A DNA stretch of 64,000 nucleotides from Paenibacillus tianjinensis (GCF_017086365.1 NZ_CP070969.1:4712001-4776000), one strand, 5' to 3'. Positions 9,962 to 18,973 are shown, counted from the first letter of the stretch. Notes: generated by a model not told the origin, from the sequence alone. A program made the numbers and translations.

Positions 9962-10933
9962 TTAGTCGAGGTTTTCGGCAGAGCGGTCATAGGCTACGAT
10001 AATTTTCTGCACCAGGGAGTGCCTTACTACATCCTGTTCTGCAAAATAAACAAAACCCAATTCCTCAATGCCGGATAAAATCGCCTTAGCTTCGATTAAT
10101 CCCGATTTCTTGCCGCGCGGCAGGTCAATCTGGGTGACGTCTCCAGTGATCACCATCTTCGAGCCGAACCCAAGCCGGGTCAAAAACATTTTCATTTGCT
10201 CGGGGGTTGTATTCTGGGCTTCATCCAGGATGATAAACGAATCATCAAGCGTACGTCCCCGCATATAGGCAAGCGGTGCAATTTCAATTAATCCCCGCTC
10301 TAGTGCCTTGGCCACCTGATCTGGTCCCATAACGTCATACAAGGCGTCGTAAAGCGGACGAAGATACGGGTCTACCTTCTCCTGCAAATCGCCAGGAAGA
10401 AAGCCCAGACTCTCCCCTGCCTCAACGGCCGGGCGGGTAAGCACAATACGCTTCACAGAACCCTCTTTGAGGGCTGTAACGGCAAGTACAACGGCAAGGT
10501 AGGTCTTGCCTGTTCCTGCCGGACCGATACCAAAGACGATATCGCGTTTCTTAATGGTAGTAACATAGTGCTTCTGGCCAATGGTTTTGACACGGATCGG
10601 CTTGCCGCGGAAAGTGGTTGTGATTTCACCCTTGAACAGGTCAAGCAGCTGATCGGCGCGAAAATCCTTAGCCAGCTCTACCGCATATTGAATGTCCCGT
10701 TCACTGAGTATGTAACCGCTGCGAACCAGGGACAGCAGAACGCCAAATAATTGCCCCAGCATGTCCACTTCGCGCTCCGCCCCGCGTATCGTAACCTCCG
10801 CCTCACGCGAGTCAATGACCGCCGGAATTTCACTTTCGATTATTTTAAGGAATCCATCCTGCGGGCCGAACAGGGATTGCGCTTCTCCCGCATTTTGCAA
10901 AGATATACGAATGCTTGCAGTCTGTTCTGACAA
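9962..10933 (-). CDS. phoH: PhoH family P-loop ATPase
   Basis: A 323-residue cytoplasmic nucleotide-binding protein with Walker A GPAGTGKT at residues 137-144 and Walker B FIILDEAQNTTPEQ near 232, as in PhoH proteins. The family is linked to RNA metabolism and ribosome maturation and is often near ybeY; the exact reaction is unsettled. The start is a TTG at 10933, with AGGAG about 11 bases upstream. It sits between yqfD and pgpH, 17 bp from the latter. Confidence 0.95.
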   Translation of the reverse strand: MSEQTASIRISLQNAGEAQSLFGPQDGFLKIIESEIPAVIDSREAEVTIRGAEREVDMLGQLFGVLLSLVRSGYILSERDIQYAVELAKDFRADQLLDLFKGEITTTFRGKPIRVKTIGQKHYVTTIKKRDIVFGIGPAGTGKTYLAVVLAVTALKEGSVKRIVLTRPAVEAGESLGFLPGDLQEKVDPYLRPLYDALYDVMGPDQVAKALERGLIEIAPLAYMRGRTLDDSFIILDEAQNTTPEQMKMFLTRLGFGSKMVITGDVTQIDLPRGKKSGLIEAKAILSGIEELGFVYFAEQDVVRHSLVQKIIVAYDRSAENLD

Positions 10934-10948
10934 GTAGCCTCATTCTCC

Positions 10949-12130
10949 TCAGTTGTTTACTATCGGAAGTTCTTCCGCAATTTTCTCTTCCACTTCAAAC
11001 AGCACTTTTATATAAACTTTACCATTGTCTTTCTTCTCATGCAAAATTTTTTGACTTTTTATGGTGCTGTCAGCGCCGTAACGGGCCAAAATATCATTTT
11101 TTGCCCGTGCAATCCCGTCTGCCCTGGCCTCTTCGGCCGTTTTTTCCGAAGACGTGTATTGGATCTGCAGCTCCTTCTCCGTCATCACCCCGAGCGGCAG
11201 CCGCAGGGACCGCCAGGTGAGCATATTATTCTCTGTAAGCGTGCGTGATTTATCAAAACCGGATTTCCCGTAGCCCCACAACTGGACCGCCCATTTACCC
11301 AGCACTAGGTAAGTGCGGTCTTTCCGTTCCCCGGTATAGGAGCTGCTTGTCGTTTTCAGGGGAACCTCGATATTGTATTCATGCCAGACAAGGCCCTTTA
11401 CCTCTCCTTTAGCCACTACATACTCTATATTCTCCTCATCACCCAAAGCTCCGGAGATCAATATCTGCCCTTTTTTGACCCGGGAATGGATGCCCACCAC
11501 CGGTCTGCCCTGCTCGGCATAAATTCCGGTAACCACAGCATCAGTTCTGCTGACCAAATGGCGCTGGCTTAACAGAGGCTTATTCTCCGGCCGGTCAGCC
11601 TCGACTACCTGAATCGTAATGCTCGTCCCCGTCCGCTCCACACCGACCCATGAAATACCCGGGACACGGGAAGCCAGCTTTTTGGAGAGCTTGTCCGGAT
11701 CTTCCATACGCCAAATCCACTGGTACGGATATACGCCCTCCTGGCGGGCAGCAGCTAATATGTCATCGGAGGCAATCAGCTTATTTCCTTCAACCCGGAT
11801 GGTCCAGACCATCGAACAAAACAGCAGAAGTGTAACCCCAAACAGGAGTATACCTGCGGCAAAAAGCTTGCGTCTCCACAGCCGTGCCGCCCTGAAGGGA
11901 AGTCCGTTCCTGGCGGTGACATGCATGCGGCAGCCTGTCTTTTTCAGGAGCGGCCGGAGAGCAAAAAAGTCATTCAGCAAGAGATTCAGGGAAGCGCCGT
12001 CTCCGGCAGGCTTCACCTCCCAGATGACGATGCCGGCTTCGGCTACGGCATTGATAAACTTTTCCACCTGCGGTCCCGTCACATGCAGTGTAACGAACCC
12101 CCGCAATGTTGACAGAGGCGGCTCTTTCAT
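10949..12130 (-). CDS. yqfD: Sporulation protein YqfD
   Basis: A 393-residue protein with a basic N-terminal cytoplasmic domain, one clear transmembrane segment near residues 93-110 (AGILLFGVTLLLF) and a large extracytoplasmic domain. This matches YqfD, a mother-cell sporulation protein of unknown biochemistry made under sigma-E in B. subtilis. The ATG overlaps the yqfC stop in an ATGA arrangement. The spore function comes from the family; sequence supports the topology and family length. Confidence 0.93.
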   Translation of the reverse strand: MKEPPLSTLRGFVTLHVTGPQVEKFINAVAEAGIVIWEVKPAGDGASLNLLLNDFFALRPLLKKTGCRMHVTARNGLPFRAARLWRRKLFAAGILLFGVTLLLFCSMVWTIRVEGNKLIASDDILAAARQEGVYPYQWIWRMEDPDKLSKKLASRVPGISWVGVERTGTSITIQVVEADRPENKPLLSQRHLVSRTDAVVTGIYAEQGRPVVGIHSRVKKGQILISGALGDEENIEYVVAKGEVKGLVWHEYNIEVPLKTTSSSYTGERKDRTYLVLGKWAVQLWGYGKSGFDKSRTLTENNMLTWRSLRLPLGVMTEKELQIQYTSSEKTAEEARADGIARAKNDILARYGADSTIKSQKILHEKKDNGKVYIKVLFEVEEKIAEELPIVNN

Positions 12131-12420
12131 GGTTTCTCCTCGCTTCCCTTATATCTGATTTCACCGATAATGCCTTCAACAGCCAGCTCCTGGCCGAGTA
12201 TGTTCCGGATCATAAGCCCCTCCCCGGAAATTTCCAGTGAACCATTCACTAACGCGATCGTAAGCTGTCCAGAGGAAAAGTTCAGCACACCGCGGTGATT
12301 CTCAATGTATAGCTCCTTATTGCCGATCAGGGTGATCCGGGGCAACTCCTGCAGCACATCCTGCGGAAGATCCAGTACCCCGTTTGTCCATCCCCGCAGC
12401 CTGCGGCCGATACGGGTCAT
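12127..12420 (-). CDS. yqfC: Sporulation protein YqfC
   Basis: A 97-residue protein matching the YqfC family (TRIGRRLRGWTNGVLDLPQD at the N-terminus; the rest is a compact beta-rich repeat with NKELYIENHRG). YqfC precedes yqfD in Bacillales and belongs to the sigma-E sporulation regulon there. A GGGGGAGAAG site precedes the ATG. A group IIC-like intron ends about 110 bases upstream, but a plausible sigma-E promoter remains between the intron and this start. Confidence 0.92.
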   Translation of the reverse strand: MTRIGRRLRGWTNGVLDLPQDVLQELPRITLIGNKELYIENHRGVLNFSSGQLTIALVNGSLEISGEGLMIRNILGQELAVEGIIGEIRYKGSEEKP

Positions 12421-12453
12421 ATGTAGACTTCTCCCCCTTCCTGCCTTCTGTAC

Positions 12454-12482
12454 ACCATATGCGGAGATACCGTTTTTTATGA
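12454..12482 (-). promoter_or_regulatory. Candidate sigma-E promoter for yqfCD
   Basis: On the minus strand TCATAA (12477-12482) is followed after 15 bases by CATATGGT (12454-12461). This resembles the sigma-E pattern of an ATA-containing -35 and a CATA-type -10 with a 13-15 base spacer, and lies about 35 bases before yqfC. It fits the known sporulation regulation of the family. It is a motif match only. Confidence 0.45.
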
Positions 12483-12533
12483 GCAGAAGTCACATGGGAA
12501 GCGAGATTCGTGGGGCCTTCGGAGCCCGGAAAA

Positions 12534-14422
12534 ATCGAGTAGGAGGGGGCGGCTAACCCCCGTCCTCTCACACCACCGTACATGCGGGTCCGCATACGGC
12601 GGTTCCAAAAGGTTAACAAAGCTCCAAGTAACGTGAAAGCAAACTTTTCAGCCCTTTCCCTTCCCAGTAGGAAGTGGGAAGGGCATTATTTGTGTTCCGG
12701 GACATTTCCCATGCGCCTCGCCGTGAGTTTGCCATTGTGAAACAGGCCCACTCGGGCACCCCAAGCGCCCGGAGTTCGCGGATTCGTGTGCGCACTCGTT
12801 TCCATTGTTTCCACAGGCACATTCGCAGCCTCCTCCGAATCCATTGGTCCAGCGTTTGGAGGTGTTTCTTCGCCGACGCCAGATGGAAATAGCCAAGCCA
12901 CCCCATCACATACCGGTTCACTTGGCGAATTCGCTCTTCCATGGAAATGGACCACGTTCGATTCGTTAGTTCACGGATTCTTTCCTTGAATCGCGAGATT
13001 GTTTTCGGAGCTAATCGAATCGTTGCCTGCTTCTGACTCAGGAAACTGAAACCTAAGAACTTTCGGTGCCACGGTCTTGCTACCGCACTTTTATCCCGGT
13101 TCACTTTCAGTTTCAGCTTTCCTTCTACAAATCGGCTAACCGATTCCATGACCCGTTCGCCCGCTCGTTTACTCGCCACAAAGATATTACAGTCGTCCGC
13201 ATAGCGTACAAAACGCAGCCCGCGTCCGGCCAATTCCTTATCCAGATCGTCCAGTAGAATGTTTGCCAAAAGCGGACTGAGCGGACCGCCTTGGGGCGTT
13301 CCTTCCCGGCTACGTTCCAGCTTTCCGTTCACCATAACTCCGGCGTTCAGATACGCACGAATCAGGATCAGTACTCTTTTGTCTATCACTTTCCGCGCCA
13401 CTCTTGCCATCAGCATGTCGTGGTTTATCCGGTCAAAGAATTTCTCCAGATCGAGGTCTATGACCCACCGGAGGCCACTTTGGATATATCTTTGCGCTTG
13501 TTTCACGGCGTCATGTGCACTTTTCCCCGGTCGAAAGCCATAGCTATACCAGGAGAACTCTGCGTCAAAGATCGGGTTCATGACTTGTAGAAGCGCCTGC
13601 TGGAGAAAACGGTCCATAACGGTTGGGATGCCTAGTAGCCTTACACCGCCTCCGGGTTTGGGGATTTCCACCCGTTTGACTGACGCAGGTCTGTAAGCCC
13701 CCGCTAGAAGTTCGGCTTTCACCGATTCCCAATGTGTTTTCAAATAAGCTTGTAGATTCGCTACCGTTACATTGTCCACACCGGGCGCTCCTCCGTTTTG
13801 TACCACTCGTTTATACGCGAGCCGAAGGTTGTCTCCTTCGAGCATTCGCTCCAGCAAGTTGCTCTCTGCTTCGCGAGAGGAAGGGGCGATTTGTGCCGAC
13901 GAAGAACTCGGCGCTCCGGCATACCCTGGCGGCTTCACCGCTTCTCTTTGCCGTAAGCTCTCTTGCGAGATATTCTGCTGTCTTTGCACTTCATGCGAAC
14001 GCATCGGTTTCCTCTCTCCTTTCGGTTCAGCCCTTCCGTAAACGCTGCAGCAGTTTACGTACTATGGCCTCTGCTGACTCCTGCCGGTTCAGCGCAGCCT
14101 CTCGGCTACGGTTACAAGTTTTTTTTTTTTTCCTTGCCCCTCCGGCAGGCCTCCCCAGATAAGAACGTCATCTTTCCGCCCGCACCTGCCCAAGTTTACG
14201 GCTGCAGCCCTTGGCAGCTTTGGATTTTGTCATGTATGGGTGACTCATCCGGCTGCAACCGCCTCAAATTGGATTCGTGTACCTCAGGTCGTGCTTTTGC
14301 CTCCGGCTTCCTTCAGATTCCGCCTCACGGTGGACACCCTTGCCCTTGGCTAACGGTAGGCGCTTGCCAGCCCCCGCTCGGGACTTTCACCCTAGAGATG
14401 ACGCCCATGCTGGGCGTACCAC
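12534..14422 (-). mobile_element. Group IIC-like intron
   Basis: About 1.89 kb. The 5' end on the minus strand reads GTGGTACGCCCAGCATGGGC, followed by the conserved AGGGTGAAAGTCCCGAGCGG. The 3' end holds a domain V hairpin (12571-12606; CCGCCGTATGCGG pairing with CCGCATGTACGG), a domain VI hairpin with a GGGGG/CCCCC stem, then CCTACTCGAT with a candidate branch-point A and an AT terminus. The encoded RT has no endonuclease domain. The 5' end directly abuts six Ts of a Rho-independent terminator, the classic IIC target. The 5' boundary is firm to a few bases and the 3' boundary likewise. Confidence 0.9.
12613..14004 (-). CDS. ltrA: Group II intron reverse transcriptase/maturase
   Basis: A 463-residue intron-encoded protein that helps the intron RNA splice and copies it into DNA at new sites. 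RT blocks are intact: LLGIPTVMDRFLQQALLQV, YGFRPGKSAHDAV, WVIDLDLEKFFDRINHD, EGTPQGGPLSPLLANILLD, and the active site FVRYADD near residue 268. The C-terminal third carries the maturase domain X (QVNRYVMGWLGYFHLA). No HNH endonuclease follows, as in class C introns. The frame is uninterrupted, so the element could be active. A run of 13 T (14119-14131, plus strand) lies in the intron upstream of the start. Confidence 0.95.
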   Translation of the reverse strand: MRSHEVQRQQNISQESLRQREAVKPPGYAGAPSSSSAQIAPSSREAESNLLERMLEGDNLRLAYKRVVQNGGAPGVDNVTVANLQAYLKTHWESVKAELLAGAYRPASVKRVEIPKPGGGVRLLGIPTVMDRFLQQALLQVMNPIFDAEFSWYSYGFRPGKSAHDAVKQAQRYIQSGLRWVIDLDLEKFFDRINHDMLMARVARKVIDKRVLILIRAYLNAGVMVNGKLERSREGTPQGGPLSPLLANILLDDLDKELAGRGLRFVRYADDCNIFVASKRAGERVMESVSRFVEGKLKLKVNRDKSAVARPWHRKFLGFSFLSQKQATIRLAPKTISRFKERIRELTNRTWSISMEERIRQVNRYVMGWLGYFHLASAKKHLQTLDQWIRRRLRMCLWKQWKRVRTRIRELRALGVPEWACFTMANSRRGAWEMSRNTNNALPTSYWEGKGLKSLLSRYLELC

Positions 14423-14458
14423 AAAAAAGCCTTCGGGACCTTTAAAGGCCCCGGAGGC
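14423..14458 (-). terminator. Terminator of the nfeD-floA operon, intron target
   Basis: On the minus strand GCCTCCGGGGCCTTT pairs with AAAGGTCCCGAAGGC (15 positions, two as G-U), followed by TTTTTT. It begins 14 bases after the stop at 14472. The intron starts at the base after the sixth T, and the far side of the intron resumes with TTTT. The intron therefore split the T-tract. Confidence 0.9.
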
Positions 14459-14471
14459 TTTACCAAAATCT

Positions 14472-15092
14472 TTATCTGCGGGTAGAATGCGGCCGCCGGG
14501 AACGCGGGGGGCTGAGAATTTCCGACCAGACCAGCCCATTCTGCAGGGCTTGACGGTTGGTTGCCAGACTGCTCCGGAGAGGGGCTGACGATGTGCCGTT
14601 CTGCTCACGGGCCGCCTCAGCGCCTCCTAAGCCCTCTTCCTTCACCTGACCAGCCATACCGTCAAATGAGGCCTGCAGCCGCTCCAGCTCGCGCTGCATA
14701 CGCTCTGTACGCGCCTGTACGCTGTCTTCTCTATCTTCGGACTGCTCCAGAGACATTCCTTCGCCTGTCTCATAATCGGGTGTGGGAATCTGCGGAGATT
14801 CTCTCCATGCCGGAGAGAGCTCATGGTCATGCTCCTCATAAGACGCCGTTGACCGTCCAGGGTACGAGGAGGAACCTCCAGGCGCCGGGAACCCGCTGCC
14901 CGAGGCTGGCGGACGCACGACCTCCCGGTCAGGCTCAGGCTGCCGTGCCCGGCGAAGCGGAGCATCTCCGCCTCCTCCAAAGGCAGGCATGCCGCCACGC
15001 GCGTTAGGCTTTTTCTTATTCTTAGCCGCTTTATTCACATTGGAAACGATCGCGATAAGGATAATCGCGGCGATATAAATCAAACTGCCCAT
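14472..15092 (-). CDS. Unknown membrane-anchored protein in the floA operon (YqfB position)
   Basis: A 206-residue protein I do not recognise. A single N-terminal transmembrane segment (residues 4-18, IYIAAIILIAIVSNV) is followed by a basic stretch (NKAAKNKKKPNARGG) and a long disordered-looking region rich in Gly, Pro, Ser, Arg and Glu. A predicted helical stretch with TERMQRELERLQASFDGM lies near residues 130-150. It follows floA by 16 bases and is the last gene of nfeD-floA-this gene. B. subtilis has yqfB at this place, but I see no sequence link. Its neighbours suggest a role at flotillin membrane patches. Confidence 0.75.
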   Translation of the reverse strand: MGSLIYIAAIILIAIVSNVNKAAKNKKKPNARGGMPAFGGGGDAPLRRARQPEPDREVVRPPASGSGFPAPGGSSSYPGRSTASYEEHDHELSPAWRESPQIPTPDYETGEGMSLEQSEDREDSVQARTERMQRELERLQASFDGMAGQVKEEGLGGAEAAREQNGTSSAPLRSSLATNRQALQNGLVWSEILSPPRSRRPHSTRR

Positions 15093-15108
15093 GGGAACTC
15101 ACATCCCC

Positions 15109-16110
15109 TTATTTATTGGTCGGACGGTTCGAATCGTCCCCATCATTGAATTTACCGAGCGAGCCGCGCATCTGCGTGTCGGCCTCGATATTCTTGAGAT
15201 TCATGTAATCCATAACGCCAAGCTGTCCGCCACGCAGCGCTTCCGCCATAGCCAGCGGTACCTGGGATTCGGCTTCTACGACCAGCGCCTTCATCTCAAC
15301 GACCCGGGCCTTCATTTCCTGTTCATGGGCCACCGCCATTGCTCTGCGTTCTTCCGCCTTAGCCTGTGCAATACGTTTGTCTGCTTCTGCCTGCTCCGTC
15401 TGCAGATAAGCACCGATATTCTTGCCGACATCGACATCCGCAATATCGATCGAGAGAATCTCAAATGCGGTACCGGAGTCGAGGCCTTTCGACAGAACGG
15501 TCCGTGAAATCGAATCCGGGTTCTCCAGCACGTCCTTATGAGAATTACTTGAACCTACCGTAGTGACAATCCCTTCACCGACACGTGCAATAATTGTTTC
15601 CTCACCCGCACCGCCGACCAGACGGTCGATATTAGCCCGGACTGTTACACGTGCTTTAACCTTCACTTCGATCCCGTTCTTGGCAACCGCAGCGACAATC
15701 GGCGTCTCAATGACACGCGGATTAACACTCATTTGTACAGCCAGGAGCACGTCACGTCCCGCCAGATCAATCGCAGCAGCCCGCGTGAACTCCAGCGGAA
15801 TATCGGCCCGCTGGGCGGCGATAAGCGCATTAACAACCCGGTCAACGTTACCGCCGGCCAGGTAATGGCTCTCCAGCTGATTGATATTAAGGCCTAATCC
15901 GGCCTTCGTTGCCTTAATCAGAGGATTGACAATCCGGCTCGGAGTTACCCGGCGCAGCCTCATCGCCACCAGTGTAATAATACTGATTCTTACACCGGAT
16001 GCCCATGCCGAAATCCACAGCATAACCGGGAAGAAGCTGAAGAACACACTCAAAACAATGATCACGACAACCGCGATCAGCAAAATAGGAATCAAAGACG
16101 CTTCACCCAT
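15109..16110 (-). CDS. floA: Flotillin-like protein FloA
   Basis: A scaffold protein of bacterial membrane microdomains. The 333-residue sequence has an N-terminal membrane hairpin ([19 protein letters not shown]), then the SPFH/PHB domain with [20 protein letters not shown] and [19 protein letters not shown], then a helical Glu/Ala/Lys-rich segment ([20 protein letters not shown]). It matches YqfA/FloA length and order. I choose ATG 16110, about 12 bases after GGAGG; a TTG four codons earlier would touch that site. It is preceded by an NfeD protein, the usual flotillin partner. Confidence 0.96.
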   Translation of the reverse strand: MGEASLIPILLIAVVVIIVLSVFFSFFPVMLWISAWASGVRISIITLVAMRLRRVTPSRIVNPLIKATKAGLGLNINQLESHYLAGGNVDRVVNALIAAQRADIPLEFTRAAAIDLAGRDVLLAVQMSVNPRVIETPIVAAVAKNGIEVKVKARVTVRANIDRLVGGAGEETIIARVGEGIVTTVGSSNSHKDVLENPDSISRTVLSKGLDSGTAFEILSIDIADVDVGKNIGAYLQTEQAEADKRIAQAKAEERRAMAVAHEQEMKARVVEMKALVVEAESQVPLAMAEALRGGQLGVMDYMNLKNIEADTQMRGSLGKFNDGDDSNRPTNK

Positions 16111-16169
16111 ACTCTTTCTCAACCTCCGCTACTTTTTTAAAATCCACTTCTGCTTTTCAAAGACTCAGC

Positions 16170-17555
16170 TTATTCCGCCGATTCCTTTACCACCACGCGC
16201 CCGCCCTCTACTTTGATGACCGAAATGGGCCTGCCCGAATTGATAAAGCTGCCTTCAGTAACCACATCTACACGTTCTCCGCCGACCATGGCAGTTCCTG
16301 CCGGACGAAGCGGAGTGATACTCACGCCTGCTGCTCCAAGAAGGTTCAGCTTTTCCAGTACAGGCACAAATCCCTCTTCCTTGGTCAGACTGTCCCGTAG
16401 AATAAATCGGTTCCAGATTCTCCGCTCCTTAAAGATTACTGCGACAATCACAATTACCACCGCTGCCGCCGCAAAGGCAATCCCAAGGTTGAGCAGGGCA
16501 TGAGTATAGCTGAAGGCTGCCCGCACTACGCCTGCCACAAGGCAGACTGAACCGAGCAGACCCAGTATCCCAAAGCTAGGGACAAACAGCTCCAGAACGA
16601 GCATTACAAGCCCCAGAATGAACAGCAGCCAGGTCTCGGCCCCTGCGAAGCCGGCAACATAGTTGCCGAAGAAATAAAGGGCAAAGGCCAGCGTTCCGAT
16701 AATCCCCGGAGCACCAAATCCCGGTATCAGCATTTCAATGACAATTCCGGCAATCCCGATAAAGAGCAGGATGGTCATCACAACCGGATTGGTGAGAAAC
16801 TGCGACATTTTCTCCGCACCGGTATGCTTTACATAAAAAATATCTTCCGTAGAATACCCAAGCCAGCTCACAGCATCCTCCGGTGTACCCGCCAAATGTT
16901 CAGCATATCCGGCTTTCAGCGCTTCATCACTGGTCAAAGCAATGATCTGCCCTGCGGTTTTGTTCACGCCAAGCTCAGGTTTGTTCACCACCAGATTAAC
17001 ATCCATCATCCCTGCGGCAATGTCGGGATCACGGCCGTTCAGCGCGGCTGCTCCTACCATTTTGGATTTCCAGTAGGAGACCATTTTGGCATCATCCACG
17101 TGGTTTCCGTTCCTATCAACCAGCGATGCCGCTCCGATCATGCTTCCGGGCTTCATGATAATGGTATCCGCATTCAGCGCTATGTAACTGCCCGCAGATG
17201 CGGCGTCGCCCTTAATGTAAGCAGCCGTTGGAATATCGCTGTCTCTGACCAGCGTACCTATTTGCTCGGCAGAGTCAACAAGTCCCCCCGGTGTATCAAT
17301 CTCCAGCACAATCAGAACAGCCCCGTAGCTTGCCGCCTCGCCAAAACCACGCTCCAGAAAGCTCTGCAGTCCGCGTTCAATCTCCTGGTCTACCGGAATA
17401 ATAAACACAGGTCCGCTCTTAGTTTCTTGGGCTCCTGAATCTGCTGCACCTGCCGGGGCTGCCGCTCCGTTAGCTCCAGTCAGAACCGGCATACCCAGCA
17501 TCAGCAGCAGAACTGCGACAGTAAAGGATAGTAACATTTTTCGAAATCTGCTCAT
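16170..17555 (-). CDS. NfeD family membrane protein with ClpP-class serine protease domain
   Basis: A 461-residue long-form NfeD protein, the partner of flotillin (B. subtilis YqeZ position). A signal sequence (about 1-30) leads to a ClpP/crotonase-like protease domain with IDTPGGLVDSAEQI, the Ser nucleophile in DAASAGSYIAL and a Lys in VSYWKSKM. Four to six transmembrane helices (about 250-375) follow, then a C-terminal OB-fold NfeD domain beginning after the ILRDSL stretch. Related proteases cleave stomatin-like partners; the substrate here is inferred. The gene heads the operon with floA. Confidence 0.93.
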   Translation of the reverse strand: MSRFRKMLLSFTVAVLLLMLGMPVLTGANGAAAPAGAADSGAQETKSGPVFIIPVDQEIERGLQSFLERGFGEAASYGAVLIVLEIDTPGGLVDSAEQIGTLVRDSDIPTAAYIKGDAASAGSYIALNADTIIMKPGSMIGAASLVDRNGNHVDDAKMVSYWKSKMVGAAALNGRDPDIAAGMMDVNLVVNKPELGVNKTAGQIIALTSDEALKAGYAEHLAGTPEDAVSWLGYSTEDIFYVKHTGAEKMSQFLTNPVVMTILLFIGIAGIVIEMLIPGFGAPGIIGTLAFALYFFGNYVAGFAGAETWLLFILGLVMLVLELFVPSFGILGLLGSVCLVAGVVRAAFSYTHALLNLGIAFAAAAVVIVIVAVIFKERRIWNRFILRDSLTKEEGFVPVLEKLNLLGAAGVSITPLRPAGTAMVGGERVDVVTEGSFINSGRPISVIKVEGGRVVVKESAE

Positions 17556-17715
17556 GTTTTAACCTCCCTTCTTTCTTCATGATAACCCAGATCATACTCC
17601 CTAGTACGCCATTCCGGGAAATCCGTTTCAAACACACTCAAGTTCCATTAGTCACCTGCGAAAATGCAAAAAAAGGACAAGTTAAGCTGCTGCTTATACC
17701 TGTCCCTTAATTACG

Positions 17716-17742
17716 AAAAACACCCCTTATAAAAGGGGTGCT
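17716..17742 (-). terminator. Intrinsic terminator after yqeY
   Basis: The minus strand forms CACCCC-TTTTATA-GGGGTG followed by TTTTTCG, about ten bases after the yqeY stop. The stem is a short perfect GC hairpin. It should separate rpsU-yqeY from nfeD. Confidence 0.85.
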
Positions 17743-17751
17743 AGCGTTATA

Positions 17752-18195
17752 TTATTGCAGAAATTGCAGAACCGCCTGGTTCACAAGTTTACCATCGGCG
17801 CGACCTTTGACTTTAGGCATCAGCGCGCTCATGACCTTACCCATATCACTTTTCGAAGAAGCACCGGTTTCCTGGATGGTCTGCTGTACAATTACTTTAA
17901 TTTCTTCTTCGGAAAGCTGCGTAGGAAGATACTTAATGATAATCTCGATTTCTGCCTTCGTACTCGCGGCAAGCTCGTCGCGACCCGCTGATTCAAATTC
18001 TTGGAGGGCATCTTTGCGCTGTTTGATTTCACGACTAAGGATATCAAGCACTTCGTTGTCGTCTAATGTTCTCTTCAAATCTATTTCAAGATACTTTATC
18101 GTAGAACGAACCATTCGAATGGTGGAGAGTGTGAACTTGTCCTTACTCTTCATCGCTTGCTTCATATCTTCGTTCAATCGTTCGCTAAGATTCAT
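17752..18195 (-). CDS. yqeY: GatB/YqeY domain-containing protein
   Basis: A 147-residue helical protein of the YqeY family, related to the C-terminal domain of the GatB subunit of tRNA amidotransferase. Signatures include MNLSERLNEDMKQAMKSKDK, LTDEE-like YLPTQLSEEEI and the terminal GKVMSALMPKVKGRADGKLV. A tRNA-associated role is suggested by the domain but no activity is established. It follows rpsU by 15 bases with AGGAGG in the gap, the standard Bacillales pair. Confidence 0.96.
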   Translation of the reverse strand: MNLSERLNEDMKQAMKSKDKFTLSTIRMVRSTIKYLEIDLKRTLDDNEVLDILSREIKQRKDALQEFESAGRDELAASTKAEIEIIIKYLPTQLSEEEIKVIVQQTIQETGASSKSDMGKVMSALMPKVKGRADGKLVNQAVLQFLQ

Positions 18196-18210
18196 GACTC
18201 GGTAATCCTC

Positions 18211-18384
18211 CTAAAACTTTCTCTTACGAGCAGCCTCAGACTTCTTCTTGCGCTTTACGCTTGGCTTCTCATAATGCTTGCGTTTCTTCACCTCAGCCAA
18301 GACACCATCTTTAGCGATGGAACGTTTAAAGCGACGAAGTGCAGCATCAATTGTCTCGTTTTTACGAACTTTCGTTTCAGACAC
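18211..18384 (-). CDS. rpsU: 30S ribosomal protein S21
   Basis: A 57-residue ribosomal protein S21, very basic, beginning [20 protein letters not shown] after a GTG start and ending in an Arg/Lys tail. I choose the GTG at 18384 because GGAGGGAGGG lies 7 bases upstream and homologues begin here; an upstream ATG at 18444 would add 20 unrelated residues. It is cotranscribed with yqeY. Confidence 0.97.
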   Translation of the reverse strand: MSETKVRKNETIDAALRRFKRSIAKDGVLAEVKKRKHYEKPSVKRKKKSEAARKRKF

Positions 18385-18522
18385 CAGTTTTCCCTCCCTC
18401 CGACCAGACCGTCCAAGAGCATAACACGGTTCATCAAATTTCATTATAGGTCAAACCGAAATAAGGTGTCAACCTTCGTGTTATTCTTTTTTCTGGCTGG
18501 TTATCTAATTTTGAAAAATCCG

Positions 18523-18882
18523 CTAAGCATGTGAAGCAGAAGTGCCGACAAGGGCGCCCAGTTTGGCACCGCCCAGCAGGTGATAATGAAGGTGAGGCAC
18601 GGCTTGTCCGCTATCCGGTCCGCAGTTGTTGATCAGCCGGTAGCCGGTTTCCGCAATGCCTAGCTCTATGGCAATCTGCTGTGCCACAGCATGAATCTCG
18701 CCGATCAGCGGCAAATCCTCCGGCGTGACATCATTCATCGAGGCGATGAATTTCTTCGGGATAATGAGCACATGCACTGGCGCAGCAGGCTCAATGTCAT
18801 AGAACGCCAGAATCCGCTCGTTCTCGAAAACCTTTTTGGAAGGGATTGTGCCCTCTATAATTTTGCTAAAGACGGTTTCCAT
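18523..18882 (-). CDS. hinT: HIT family nucleotide-binding protein (HinT-like)
   Basis: A 119-residue histidine-triad protein. Family signatures are FSKIIEGTIPSKKVFENE at the start, PVHVLIIPKKFI, and the catalytic HLHYHLLGG (the H-x-H-x-H triad) near the C-terminus. HinT enzymes hydrolyse purine nucleoside phosphoramidates such as aminoacyl-AMP conjugates. The ATG at 18882 has AGGAGG upstream; the longer frame to 19038 would read through a repeat. The next genes are rpsU and yqeY. Confidence 0.95.
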   Translation of the reverse strand: METVFSKIIEGTIPSKKVFENERILAFYDIEPAAPVHVLIIPKKFIASMNDVTPEDLPLIGEIHAVAQQIAIELGIAETGYRLINNCGPDSGQAVPHLHYHLLGGAKLGALVGTSASHA

Positions 18883-18901
18883 ACAACGCTTCCTCCTAAA
18901 A

Positions 18902-18973
18902 GTTTTGTGGAGCATGTCTGCCTGAATTCTCTTCGCAACAAAACTCGCTTCGTAAGCTGACACTTTGTTTTGT
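18902..18973 (-). repeat. RBS-abutting repeat upstream of hinT
   Basis: GTTTTGT (18902-18908), ACAAAACTCGCTTCGTAAGC (from 18938) and a second GTTTTGT (18967-18973) repeat the layout found before cdd. On the minus strand it ends ACAAAACTTTTAGGAGG, directly supplying or abutting the hinT Shine-Dalgarno. The interior between the arms has diverged from the cdd copy while the ends and the CGCTTCGTAAGC segment are kept. Confidence 0.75.

Noticed and set aside
14119-14131. Run of 13 T as a terminator
   Set aside because: No stem precedes it on the plus strand; it lies inside the intron, between its 5' RNA domains and the RT gene.
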